Source of the DNA: an uncultured Bacteroidales bacterium
Lineage (GTDB): Bacteria > Bacteroidota > Bacteroidia > Bacteroidales > FEN-979
Direction of reading: 5' to 3'
DNA: 32,959 nt
NCBI GenBank assembly: GCA_903925275.1
Contig: CAIYES010000477.1
Span: forward strand, 1-32,959
Shown here: positions 23,474 through 31,929 of the stretch, one piece after another
How the letters are laid out: the number at the start of each line of letters is the position of its first letter
How positions within the stretch are numbered: position 1 is the stretch's first letter
The notes under the pieces: generated by a model
What the model was told of the DNA's origin: nothing
Databases searched by the model: none
The model's input: only the letters and a program-made list of their open reading frames with translations
Program-made: the position numbers and the translations under genes

Positions 23474-25807
23474 TCACGCCGCCCCAACCGCATACAAATG
23501 CTTCTGAAAAGATAAAAAAGTGGACCTGATCATCTCAACCCCACCTAAATGATTTGTGGCATCAGAAATAGCATGATATTTTAGAAGGAGGAGACTTGGA
23601 AGTTTATCCTGGTCAAGTTGTTCAACGCCTGATTCAATGTATTTGGACAGGACAAAATCCAGAAACTCTTTGTGTTTGTCTTCAAGCCCTTGAAAAATAA
23701 GTTTCTTGGCTCTATCAACCCGATTATGCCGGGTGACGGTGGGCCTGGCAAAAGAGATGTATTCAAGTACATCGAAGAGATCACAGTCCTCTGCATCAAT
23801 CATTCTTTGCATGGCTGATAGTTCTTCCTTACCAAACCCGACACCTGCAATTTTTTCAAGAAAGGCCTTGCGGGTAATGGGATCAGACCAGATGGCCCGT
23901 AGTTCTTCTTCGTTTTTGAAGAAATCAGGCAGAACTCCATATAAATTTTGCAGGAATTCTTCGGCTGAAATGGGTTTACCATCCGAACTCCAGTAGGATG
24001 TCGAGATCATGTGCTGAATCTCCCGCTCTTTACCATCGCGCAGTTTGATCTTTATCTTTTTGTTTGCTTCCGGTGGTTCAGGTGGTTGTGGGTTTGGTTC
24101 CCTGGGAGGCTTTGGCTCATTCGATCCTCCTGTGGGTTCTTCAGGAGCTATCGGTTCACCATCCCATTCAGGATCTGCAAAGTGATGGTAGGCATCCACA
24201 AAATCATAAATGGTGAAGTATTCTTTACCGTCGAATAGTCTCGTTCCGCGACCGATGATCTGTTTAAATTCGATCATGTTGTTAATGGGGCGCATGAGAA
24301 TGATGTTGCGGATGTTCCGGGCATCAACCCCGGTAGAGAGTTTCTGCGATGTAGTGAGGATCGTTGGAATGGTTTTCTCGTTATCCTGAAATTCCCTCAG
24401 GTACTGCTCCCCCAGCGCACCATCATTGGCCGTGACCCGGACACAGTAAAATGGATCGGCAGAGACGCCATGCGTGGCGTCTCTGCTGAAACCACGGCAT
24501 TGGTTCACCAAATCCCTCACCGCTGCTGCATGATCCTGGGTTGCACAGAAAACAATGGCTTTTTCATTCTGATTGATCTCGGCCATGAAAACATTCACTC
24601 TCTTGGCTTCCCGTGCTTTTATCTCAATAATCCGGTTGAAATCCGGCTCCTTATACAATTTACCTTCTTCCACCATCCCTTCTATCACATCATCATCAGA
24701 AGTATAGATGTAGTCATCAAGGGTGGTCTTGATCCGTTTTACTTTAAATGGTGTCAGGAAACCATCATTGATACCTTCTTTCAAAGAATATATATACACT
24801 GGTTCGCCAAAATAGCGGTAAGTATCTACGTTGTCCCTGCGTTTGGGTGTGGCTGTTAAACCAAGCTGTACCGCGGGAGCAAAGTATTCCATGATCGAGC
24901 GCCAGTTGCTCTCGTCATTTGCCCCACCGCGATGGCATTCATCAATGATGATGAAATCGAAAAAGTCTTGCGGATACGCTCCAAAATAGGGTGTATTCTC
25001 CGGTCCGCACATGAAGGTTTGAAAGATGGCAAAGAAGATGCTGCCGTTGGTCGGAACGCTGCCCTTTTTGCTGATCTCTTTCGGACTGATGCGGACAAGG
25101 GCATCTTCGGGAAAGGCAGAAAAGGCATTATATGCCTGGTCGGCCAGGATATTCCGGTCGGCCAGAAACAGGATACGTGGCCGGCGGGATCCGTCGCGCC
25201 GCAGGTTCCATCGTGATTGAAAAAGTTTCCAGGCAATTTGAAAAGCAATGAACGTTTTGCCAGTACCAGTGGCAAGGGTGAGCAATATCCGCTGTTTCTC
25301 TTCGGCGATGGCCGCCATGACATTGTTTGCAGCGATCTCCTGATAGAAACGCACATCCTTCGTTCCGCCAATATTTTCAAATGGAACCTTGCTGAACTTA
25401 TCCCGCCAGAGATTCTGTGTTTCAAAGGTTTTGTTCCAGAGTTCATCGGGAGTCGGGAAACAGGGTATCGTCCCTTCCGTGCCGCTAGTCATACATACCT
25501 GGTAGATTTCCCTGCCATTGGCAGCAAAGGTAGTCTCCAGATGGAGCTTTTCCGCGTAATTCTTGGCTTGTGCAACACCCTCACCAACTCCCCGCTCATT
25601 GCTCTTGGCTTCAATAGCCGCCAGTTTGCGCCCCTGATACACCAGGATATAATCTGCGATCAATGGCTTGCCTCGGCTTCCGCCTGTCTGAATCTTACCC
25701 GCAGTGATATGATACTCCCGTAAGACTCGTGAGCCTTCCACAAGACCCCAGCCACTTTGCCGTAGCTGCGGATCTATCAGTTCTGCACGGGTTTCGGCTT
25801 CGTTCAT
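23474..25807 (-). CDS. hsdR: Type I restriction enzyme, R subunit (EcoEI-like)
   Basis: ATP-dependent translocase and nuclease subunit of a type I restriction-modification complex (R2M2S). The N-terminal nuclease domain has Asp52 (ADYILVY) and Glu66-Ala-Lys68 (AIEAKS), the PD-(D/E)xK core. The helicase motor follows, with ATGTGKT (179-185), DECH (289-292), TATPKR and the motif VI region QIIGRGTRLFDGK. The C-terminal ~200 residues form the helical end that docks on the methylase in EcoEI-type subunits. At 777 aa it matches EcoEI-like (IB) R subunits and not the longer EcoR124 type. A Pro-rich linker (GGSNEPKPPREPNPQPPEPP) separates motor and tail. The gene is on the same strand as hsdM/hsdS but separated from them by repeats, a transposase and a DUF1801 gene, so it may have its own promoter. 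Confidence 0.93.
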   Translation of the reverse strand: MNEAETRAELIDPQLRQSGWGLVEGSRVLREYHITAGKIQTGGSRGKPLIADYILVYQGRKLAAIEAKSNERGVGEGVAQAKNYAEKLHLETTFAANGREIYQVCMTSGTEGTIPCFPTPDELWNKTFETQNLWRDKFSKVPFENIGGTKDVRFYQEIAANNVMAAIAEEKQRILLTLATGTGKTFIAFQIAWKLFQSRWNLRRDGSRRPRILFLADRNILADQAYNAFSAFPEDALVRISPKEISKKGSVPTNGSIFFAIFQTFMCGPENTPYFGAYPQDFFDFIIIDECHRGGANDESNWRSIMEYFAPAVQLGLTATPKRRDNVDTYRYFGEPVYIYSLKEGINDGFLTPFKVKRIKTTLDDYIYTSDDDVIEGMVEEGKLYKEPDFNRIIEIKAREAKRVNVFMAEINQNEKAIVFCATQDHAAAVRDLVNQCRGFSRDATHGVSADPFYCVRVTANDGALGEQYLREFQDNEKTIPTILTTSQKLSTGVDARNIRNIILMRPINNMIEFKQIIGRGTRLFDGKEYFTIYDFVDAYHHFADPEWDGEPIAPEEPTGGSNEPKPPREPNPQPPEPPEANKKIKIKLRDGKEREIQHMISTSYWSSDGKPISAEEFLQNLYGVLPDFFKNEEELRAIWSDPITRKAFLEKIAGVGFGKEELSAMQRMIDAEDCDLFDVLEYISFARPTVTRHNRVDRAKKLIFQGLEDKHKEFLDFVLSKYIESGVEQLDQDKLPSLLLLKYHAISDATNHLGGVEMIRSTFLSFQKHLYAVGAA

Positions 25808-26003
25808 GATTTATATATAATACGAAATATCAACGATTTGATGAAATTTCTATAATTGTTCTTAAATTCTTTATACGTTTTCTGTCATATTTTGTTTCAT
25901 ATGTTAATAATTCCTATTTCAATGGTCATATGGAATACCCATAATTATCATTCACGGTTTGCATGAACTTTATTCTTATGGGTATTTCATAAAAGAAATT
26001 GCC

Positions 26004-26420
26004 TCATTTTCCAAAGAAATCCCGGTTTAATGTTGAATCTATCAACTCCCTCAGCACTTTCATATCGATATCCGCCAGCTTGTTTATGTATAGGCAACCA
26101 ACACCAGTTTTATGCTTGCCTAACTTTTCAAGTGTGGCAGTATGCTGCTTAATGTCTCCGCAAAGGTACAATGACAGATTCGCCTTACGGGGTGAGAAAC
26201 CGATCCGTAACCAATCAACTTCACGCCCGGTTGCAGGGCTTTTAATTCTCACATTGCCAAAGCCGATGAGTGAACTGCCCCACATTTTCGGCTCCTCCCC
26301 TGTTGCTTCCTTCATCATTTCCAAAAGCACGAAACTATCTTTACGCTTTTGTTCTTCCCGAATACCATTGATAAAATCCTCAACACTTGCAGCGTTTGGT
26401 TTTGTTTTTATTTCAACCAT
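26004..26420 (-). CDS. DUF1801 (YdhG-like) domain protein
   Basis: A 138-aa soluble protein of the DUF1801 family. It shows the N-terminal helical part with VEDFIN and KRKDSFVLLEMMKEATGE, the central PKMWGSSLIGFG turn, IGFSPRKANLSLYL, and the LGKHKTGVGCLYINKLADI segment typical of this family. The family has a YdhG/FrataxinCyaY-like fold and no settled biochemical role. It is intact, with an ATG start. It sits between the repeat/transposase block and hsdR and is not a known restriction component. It may simply be a passenger gene. Confidence 0.85.
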   Translation of the reverse strand: MVEIKTKPNAASVEDFINGIREEQKRKDSFVLLEMMKEATGEEPKMWGSSLIGFGNVRIKSPATGREVDWLRIGFSPRKANLSLYLCGDIKQHTATLEKLGKHKTGVGCLYINKLADIDMKVLRELIDSTLNRDFFGK

Positions 26421-26528
26421 TTGAAATTATTGTTTGTTTGATGATTGTTGCGTATAATTTGTATAAAGTTTGATGGATTCATCTATCCTGTTGATCCTTT
26501 TCCCGTTTAATCCAATGTATACCGATTT

Positions 26529-27096
26529 GCCCTGAAAGGGCAACATCAATAACACAGGGCAACGTCCTGTGACCCGCTGCCCTGAAAGGGCGACATCACT
26601 AACACAGGGCAATGTCCTGTGACCCGCTGCCCTGAAAGGGCGACATCACTAACACAGGGCAACGTCCTGTGACCCCCTGCCCTGAAAGGGCAACATCACT
26701 AACACAGGGCAACGTCCTGTGACCCCCTGCCCTGAAAGGGCAACATCAATAACACAGGGCAACGTCCTGTGACCCGCTGCCCTGAAAGGGCAACATCAAT
26801 AACACAGGGCAACGTCGTGTGACCCGCTGCCCTGAAAGGGCGACATCAATAACACAGGGCAACATCCTGTGACCCCCTGCCCTGAAAGGGCGACATCAAT
26901 AACACAGGGCAACGTCCTGTGACCCGCTGCCCTGAAAGGGCGACATCACTAACACAGGGCAACCTCCTGTGACCCGCTGCCCTGAAAGGGCGACATCACT
27001 AACACAGGGCACCGTCCTGTGACCCACTGCCCTGAAAGGGCGACATCAATAACACAGGGCACCGTCCTGTGACCCGCTGCCCTGAAAGGGCGACAT
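26529..27096. repeat. Tandem array of 50-bp units, 11 full copies plus a partial twelfth
   Basis: Units start every 50 bases from 26529 to 27079 with the palindrome GCCCTGAAAGGGC. Each then holds (C/A)GACATCA-like sequence, a second dyad ACAGGGCAACGTCCTGT and the spacer GACCCGCT or a variant. Copies differ by only a few bases. The two hairpins per unit resemble a BIME/REP layout. The array ends five bases before the transposase stop codon. It is not a CRISPR, because there are no unique spacers. Confidence 0.95.
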
Positions 27097-27100
27097 CTTT

Positions 27101-27553
27101 TCAGTCCCAAACATACTTTTCATCAAAATCAATGTTGTATTTCTTAAAAAACGTTCGGCACTCCTCCTCAAAAGATTTTTTCCGGTGGTGGTGCTCCTGA
27201 TTGTCGATGTATGAAGTAACGATTTCAATTTGAGACGGGTTCACTGAGAACGCGCTGTACCCGTTTTGCCAGTAAAATTTTGAGAATGTATTGCTTTTAG
27301 CCTTGATCCATTTAGATGAGCTTCTCTTGACCTCCTCAACAAGTGTAATCAGGGGCAGTTTCTTAGATAATATGCATAAAATATGGATATGGTTGTTGTA
27401 CCCGCCAATCCTGACGGGATAACATTCCAGGTTTTTGCAGATTCCGCCAAGGTAATCGAATAGTTCAGCTTTTATATCGTCGGTAATGTAGGGATGCCGG
27501 TATTTCGTGCTGAAAACGATATGGACATATACCTTTGTAAGGGACTGTGGCAT
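27101..27553 (-). CDS. IS200-like Y1 transposase
   Basis: A 150-aa Y1 (HUH) transposase of the compact IS200/IS605 TnpA type. The HIH motif is at 55-57 in GGYNNHIHILC, and the catalytic Tyr115 is in IVTSYIDNQEHHH. The opening HIVFSTKYRHPYI is characteristic of the family. It appears intact. It is embedded between two sets of palindromic tandem repeats instead of the usual short subterminal hairpins, which recalls RAYT/REP units. No TnpB is present. It is distinct from the RAYT at 27-650 (different motif context, 57 residues shorter). Confidence 0.9.
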   Translation of the reverse strand: MPQSLTKVYVHIVFSTKYRHPYITDDIKAELFDYLGGICKNLECYPVRIGGYNNHIHILCILSKKLPLITLVEEVKRSSSKWIKAKSNTFSKFYWQNGYSAFSVNPSQIEIVTSYIDNQEHHHRKKSFEEECRTFFKKYNIDFDEKYVWD

Positions 27554-27572
27554 GGGGTGTTCTTTTTATCCC

Positions 27573-27786
27573 GCCCTTTCAGGGCTTGGAGGGTTAGACT
27601 TCTGTTTTATTTCCAGGGGCGTTACCCTTGGTCTGGTGACCAGGGGCGTTACCCTTGGTCTGGTGGCCAGGGGCGTTGCCCTTGGTCTGGTGGCCAGGGG
27701 CGTTGTCCTTGGTCTGGTGGCCAGGGGCGTTGCCATTGGTGGCCATGGGCGTTGCCCCTGGTTAGTGATTAATGCCCTTTCAGGGC
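27573..27786. repeat. Inverted copies of the 50-bp unit's palindrome flanking the right array
   Basis: GCCCTTTCAGGGC occurs at 27573-27585 and 27774-27786, the reverse complement of the core GCCCTGAAAGGGC of the left array. The two copies enclose the 27-bp repeats. Confidence 0.8.
27613..27762. repeat. Tandem array of 27-bp units, about 5 copies
   Basis: Units begin at 27613, 27640, 27667, 27694 and 27721 with CCAGGGGCGTT and continue as (A/G)CCCTTGGTCTGGTG(A/G). The last unit degenerates and ends with an inverted variant (GGGCGTTGCCCCTGG). Each unit contains the dyad CCAGGGGCGTTACCCTTGG, so it can form hairpins. Confidence 0.9.
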
Positions 27787-27805
27787 GAACCTGTTGAGTT
27801 GTTGG

Positions 27806-29035
27806 CTATATTTCTCCATTGAATGCTTTTTCCAATATCGATTTCTTCAGTTCGTACAGGCCGGTAAGTTTCTTTTTGTAAATGGCTTCGAGCTTTTGGG
27901 TTTCGGATAAAAGGGTGTCGAGTTTAGTGATAATGTATTGCTGTTCGGATTTTGATTTAGGAAAATTAATCGTAAGGCGCTCCCATTTACTCTTATTTAT
28001 AATCGGTAATGTAGCCTGAGCAGAGCCTTTCATTACCTTATCAAAAAAATCGTGAGTTCTCATCTCGTAAAATAACAGCTTGGCTAGCAACCCATTATTG
28101 ACCGTAAGCGAATTAATCTGTTGATTGCAGGACACATCTCTCTCGGTAAAACCGACTTTTCCGATAGTCGCACCAATACATACCATCAAAATTGACCCAG
28201 ATGACATCTGTCTTCCTCTTTTCATACCAATTTTGCTTAGTCCATTGCCTTCATAATTTATATCACCAATTCCATGCACATCGATGTCTGCTGGTTTAAT
28301 AAATGGAATAAAATTTCCAAAATTTTCTTTATCAGAAGTTGATGGAGTTGTTCCCGTTTGTGTTATACCAATATCCTTCAAACTCTTTTGTTCCCAGCCT
28401 GGACCTCTATTAATAAATACACTTTGCAGGTAAGCTTCAAAAACCTCTCGTGCATTTGCAAGGTTCTTTTCGGCATTCTCTTTTGCCTTGGCAATGGCGG
28501 CAAAGGCTTCATCCAGGATGGTGACGATGCGGTGCTGTTCGGGAAGTGGAGGAATGGGAATAGGCACCTCGGCTAACTTAGAACCTGAGATTTCCTTAAA
28601 AGTTGTTCCACTCCCAAGACTATTCAATAGGTCAACAGAATTTTTAAGGAAATAATAAAGAAATAGTGTGGATACCCCTTTTTTGGGGACAATCCCTTTA
28701 CAGCCTTGATTTGTGGCTATTTTCTTCGTGTTTATTGCTAAATGCCCAATAGGTGCTCTTGATGAAAGAATTACTGAATTGACTGGTAATATTTTTGCTG
28801 ATGAATTTTTCAACCCTTCATCTGTAATTTTTCGTAATGTATCTTCGACATACACGCAGTCAAGCTGACCCATATCTTTTGGGGTTATCCATAAATTGTC
28901 CCCGTCCCAGAATTTTGCAACTTTTGTGTCTGGGGTTCCGCCGTTGACTATTTCACAAACATCACCTATTTTCTTTAAATCCCACCCATTCTTGATCCCA
29001 CCTCCTTGTTTCATGTCATTATTCATTTTCCACAA
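27806..29035 (-). CDS. hsdS: Type I restriction enzyme, specificity subunit
   Basis: DNA-recognition subunit that sets the bipartite target of both methylation and restriction. Two target-recognition halves are visible. The first runs from GWDLKKIGDVCEIVNGGTPD to the conserved end PIPIPPLPEQHRIVTILDE (about residues 17-180). The second runs from GWEQKSLKDIGITQTGTTPS to FPKSKSEQQYIITKLDTLL. Each is followed by a coiled-coil spacer helix (AFAAIAKAKENAEKNL and LYELKKSILEKAF). At 409 aa it is full length. The start overlaps the end of the YhcG-like gene by 17 bases; an internal Met8 is an alternative. The recognition sequence cannot be read from the protein. Confidence 0.93.
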   Translation of the reverse strand: MWKMNNDMKQGGGIKNGWDLKKIGDVCEIVNGGTPDTKVAKFWDGDNLWITPKDMGQLDCVYVEDTLRKITDEGLKNSSAKILPVNSVILSSRAPIGHLAINTKKIATNQGCKGIVPKKGVSTLFLYYFLKNSVDLLNSLGSGTTFKEISGSKLAEVPIPIPPLPEQHRIVTILDEAFAAIAKAKENAEKNLANAREVFEAYLQSVFINRGPGWEQKSLKDIGITQTGTTPSTSDKENFGNFIPFIKPADIDVHGIGDINYEGNGLSKIGMKRGRQMSSGSILMVCIGATIGKVGFTERDVSCNQQINSLTVNNGLLAKLLFYEMRTHDFFDKVMKGSAQATLPIINKSKWERLTINFPKSKSEQQYIITKLDTLLSETQKLEAIYKKKLTGLYELKKSILEKAFNGEI

Positions 29036-30044
29036 TCAACTGTTTTTCTATCAATTGCCTCAACGCCTCTTTGTCGGGCATGTAAAATTGGTACTTGTTA
29101 ACGAATAGCTGAGAGGTAAGGTTGTGCATCGCGTATTGCACCAGCAAGTCATCCTTTTCCTTCGCCAGAACAATGCCAACGGGGGGATTATCCCCTTCTG
29201 TGTTCTCTTCATTTTCAAAATAACCAAGGTACATGTTCATCTGACCAACATCAGCATACCCGGCTTCTTCTTTTTTCAGATCAATCAGTACGAAACATTT
29301 CAGGATGCGATGGTAAAAAACAAGATCAACATAATGATTCCTGTTACCAAGAGTAATACGATATTGTCTGCCGATAAAAGCAAACCCTTTGCCGAGTTCG
29401 AGAAGGAATTGCTGCAGATGGTTTATCAAACGGGTTTCAAGGTCGCTTTCGGTCAGATGATATGGTTCCGGAATCTTTAAAAATTCAAGAACACAAGGTT
29501 CACGAATTAGATCTTCAGGTCGTTGAATCAATTGACCCTGTTTCGCAAGTTGAAGGATTCCTTCCTTATCCTTGGATGCAGCCAGGCGCAAAAACAGAGA
29601 AGATTTTTTCTGACGGATCAGGTCAGTGGTACTCCAGTTCTCAATGATTGACTGGTTTTGATAGAATGAACGTTCCAGGGGATTATCAATCTTCAACAGT
29701 TCAACAAGATGCGTCCATGTCAATTGGTGCGGAACTTCCGCACTAATTGGATAGACTGTATATAACTGTCTCATACGCTTTAAATTACTCAGGCTAAAAC
29801 CCTTCCCATGCAGAAGTGAAAGATCTTTTGAAAGATTTTCAAGAAGCGCCTTGCCATATTTCGCCTTCAGGATGCCACCTTGCTCAAATTCAACAATATA
29901 TTGCCCGATTTCCCAATAGGTTTGAACCATATTGGAATTCACTGCAATAACTAATTTTTGATATCCTTTTACATAAGCATCAGAAAGGGTATTCAACAGT
30001 TGCTGATACCCTGACAGGGCACCCTCCTTCTCCATATTTGTCAT
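29019..30044 (-). CDS. YhcG/DUF1016-family PD-(D/E)xK nuclease-like protein
   Basis: A 341-aa protein with an N-terminal helical DUF1016 region (about 10-150, including the QTYWEIGQYIVEFE and YGKALLENLSKDL signatures) and a C-terminal nuclease-like fold. The fold shows Glu203, Asp240 in NHYVDLVFYHR, and Asp255-Leu-Lys257 in FVLIDLKK, a plausible D...(D/E)xK active site. The family is linked to recombination and is often found inside type I restriction loci, but its role there is not settled. Its ATG overlaps the hsdM stop as ATGA, and its 3' end overlaps hsdS, so the three genes are translationally coupled. Confidence 0.9.
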   Translation of the reverse strand: MTNMEKEGALSGYQQLLNTLSDAYVKGYQKLVIAVNSNMVQTYWEIGQYIVEFEQGGILKAKYGKALLENLSKDLSLLHGKGFSLSNLKRMRQLYTVYPISAEVPHQLTWTHLVELLKIDNPLERSFYQNQSIIENWSTTDLIRQKKSSLFLRLAASKDKEGILQLAKQGQLIQRPEDLIREPCVLEFLKIPEPYHLTESDLETRLINHLQQFLLELGKGFAFIGRQYRITLGNRNHYVDLVFYHRILKCFVLIDLKKEEAGYADVGQMNMYLGYFENEENTEGDNPPVGIVLAKEKDDLLVQYAMHNLTSQLFVNKYQFYMPDKEALRQLIEKQLIVENE

Positions 30045-31488
30045 AGAAGTTTCAGTATTGATGATAAAATCTCCGCACTTTCTTCATCAAGCGCTTTCAT
30101 CTCCGCAATGATTTCGCGGGGCTGCCGCAGCGCTACTTCTTCCTTTTTGTTGGGATTCTTAGCGGAAAGATCATTGGTGCGGGGATCAATGCCAGCCGCA
30201 TCCACCGACCATGAATTCAGCGAATCAGCCCTGGTCTTTTGCAACTCCACAAACTCTGCCAGATCATTTTCGTTAAGCGGATTGATCTTGCCAAGGTTAC
30301 GATCCAGATTAAGCTGATAGAACCAGACCTTCCGGGTGGGCGCACCCTTTTCAAAGAACAGCACCACGGTCTTCACACCAGCCCCCGTAAAAGTGCCACC
30401 CGGCAGGTCAAGTACCGTGTGAAGGTTGCAACTATCGAGCAACAGCTTGCGCAGGCTCACCGAGGCATTGTCCGTATTGGAAAGGAAGGTGTTCTTGATC
30501 ACCACGCCGGCTCTGCCGCCTGCTTTCAGGATTTTAATAAAATGCTGGAGAAAAAGGAATGCGGTCTCACCGGTCTTGATCGGGAAGTTTTGCTGAACCT
30601 CCGCCCGTTCCTTACCTCCGAATGGCGGATTGGCAAGCACAATATCGTAACGATCCCGCTCCTGGATGTCGGCAAGATTCTCTGCCAGCGTATTGGTATG
30701 TACAATGTTCGGCGCTTCGATGCCATGGAGGATCATGTTCATGATTCCGATGATGTAGGCCAGCGACTTCTTCTCCTTGCCGTAAAATGTTCCCTTTTGA
30801 AGTACCTCAATATCATTGGTGGTAAGGCGTTTGCTCTCTTTCATATACTCGAAAGCCTCCACCAGGAATCCGGCCGAACCCACCGCGCCATCATAAACCT
30901 TGTCGCCGATAGCGGGTGCCACCACCTTGACAATTGTTTTAATCAGGGGGCGTGGTGTGTAGTATTCCCCGCCGTTACGGCCGGCATTGCCCATGTTCTG
31001 GATCTTGCCCTCGTAGAGGTGCGACATTTCATGCTTCTCGGCATGCGACCGGAAACGCAACTCATCGATCAGGTTGATGACCTCCCTGAGATTGTATCCG
31101 CTTTGCAACCGGTTTTTCAACTCGCTGAAAATCTCACCGATCTTATATTCAATGGTATCAGCTTTTTCGGCTTTGAATTTTTTCAGATAAGGGAACAACT
31201 TATGATCTACAAAATCTTTCAGGTCATCGCCCGTAAGTGCCTTGTGATGATCCAACTTGCCATTTCCGTTTTTAGGGGATGCCCAGGCTTCCCATTTGAA
31301 ATCAGGGCTGATAATCGGTGTATATGCGTTGCCGGAAAGTTCTGCTGAGGTCTTCCGGTCGTTTTCAAAATCATCAAGGTACTTCAGGAACAGTATCCAG
31401 GAAGTCTGCTCAACGTAATCCAGTTCACTTCCACAACCTGCGTCTTTATGGAGGAGTCATCGATATTCTTAAAAGTTTGTTCAAACAT
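30041..31488 (-). pseudogene. hsdM: Type I restriction methyltransferase subunit, frameshifted near its start
   Basis: Adenine-N6 methyltransferase subunit of the type I system. The catalytic core is intact: YYTPRPLI, DGAVGSAGFLVEAF (AdoMet motif I) and LANPPFGG (motif IV, NPPF). The ATG at 31488 opens MFEQTFKNIDD, the typical HsdM start, but the next residues continue only in another frame (HKDAGCGSELDYVEQTSW, then ILFLKYLDDFE). The break falls at 31451-31458, where one base appears to be missing, and a TGA lies just upstream in the second frame. The downstream frame has no ATG before the conserved domain and only a TTG at 31255, which would remove about 75 N-terminal residues needed in the family. 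Either the methylase is inactive or this is an assembly error. Stop codon overlaps the YhcG start. Confidence 0.8.
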
Positions 31489-31527
31489 TCGTATTGGATT
31501 GGAATAGGCCGTATTTACTTTACTGGT

Positions 31528-31535
31528 CAAATGTA
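31528..31535 (-). promoter_or_regulatory. Candidate -7 promoter box of the hsdM-yhcG-hsdS operon
   Basis: On the minus strand TACATTTG is a perfect TAnnTTTG match, 39 bases before the hsdM ATG at 31488. The -33 element is not evident. Confidence 0.4.
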
Positions 31536-31742
31536 CGCAAAAACGATTAATCATGATCACCCCGATTCTACCGGTTCATCATCTGAATCAATTCGTGATT
31601 TGCCTGTAAAAATTGACCTTCAGTGATCAATGGGCTTATCGAAAAGCTTTTACACGGAGCTATATCCTTCCATTGTGAAAGTGCGCTCCAATTGATGCAG
31701 ATATGGAAATTACAAAGAAACTCAAAGATTGAATCCACTCCC

Positions 31743-31831
31743 AAAACTCTTTTTACCGCCAAGCTACCAAGACGGTAAATTTTATATACTTGAATTTGAA
31801 ATGTTTGCGTCTTTTCGCCTTAGCGGTTTAA
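31743..31831. repeat. Imperfect inverted repeat, dispersed repeat copy 2
   Basis: The left arm (AAAACTCTTTTTACCGCCAA, then a segment ending AAGACGG) and the right arm (TTTGCGTCTTTTCGCCTTAG, then CGGTTTA) are imperfect reverse complements separated by about 25 bases. The opening matches 12845-12872. The surrounding spacer 31536-31864 holds no gene that I can support. Confidence 0.5.
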
Positions 31832-31864
31832 ATATGTTTTTTTCTTTTCGGAGCATGCTCATTG

Positions 31865-31893
31865 TTTGTGTCGAGCCATTTTTCATATCTTTA
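31865..31893 (+). promoter_or_regulatory. Candidate promoter of the PEGA-domain gene
   Basis: TTTG (31865-31868), a 17-base spacer and TATCTTTA (31886-31893; one mismatch to TAnnTTTG) precede the ATG at 31930 by about 37 bases. Confidence 0.35.
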
Positions 31894-31929
31894 ACCTCAA
31901 TTAATCATGAAACTATGCATTATCGCCCT

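Larger units (their letters stand above)
26529..27786 (-). mobile_element. Y1 transposase bracketed by two repeat arrays (REP/RAYT-like block)
   Basis: The block consists of the 50-bp array, the transposase gene at 27101-27553 and the 27-bp array. GCCCTGAAAGGGC marks the left array, and its reverse complement GCCCTTTCAGGGC marks both edges of the right part (27573-27585 and 27774-27786). The whole block separates hsdS from DUF1801/hsdR. Exact ends are not defined by the sequence. Confidence 0.6.

Noticed and set aside
24856-25446. 196-aa minus-strand open frame
   Set aside because: Out-of-frame shadow inside hsdR with biased, non-protein-like composition.
26529-27096. CRISPR array
   Set aside because: Units are contiguous 50-bp near-identical repeats with no unique spacers and no cas genes; it is a plain tandem array.
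27494-27797. Open frames through the 27-bp repeats (Gly/Trp-rich peptides)
   Set aside because: 27 is a multiple of three, so the repeat stays open in frame without coding significance; the peptides are merely periodic.
30239-31348. 369-aa plus-strand open frame
   Set aside because: Antisense to hsdM, which has full methyltransferase motifs.
31568-31762. 64-aa minus-strand open frame upstream of hsdM
   Set aside because: No recognisable features, no ribosome binding site, and it ends ahead of the hsdM promoter box; it looks like random open frame in a spacer.
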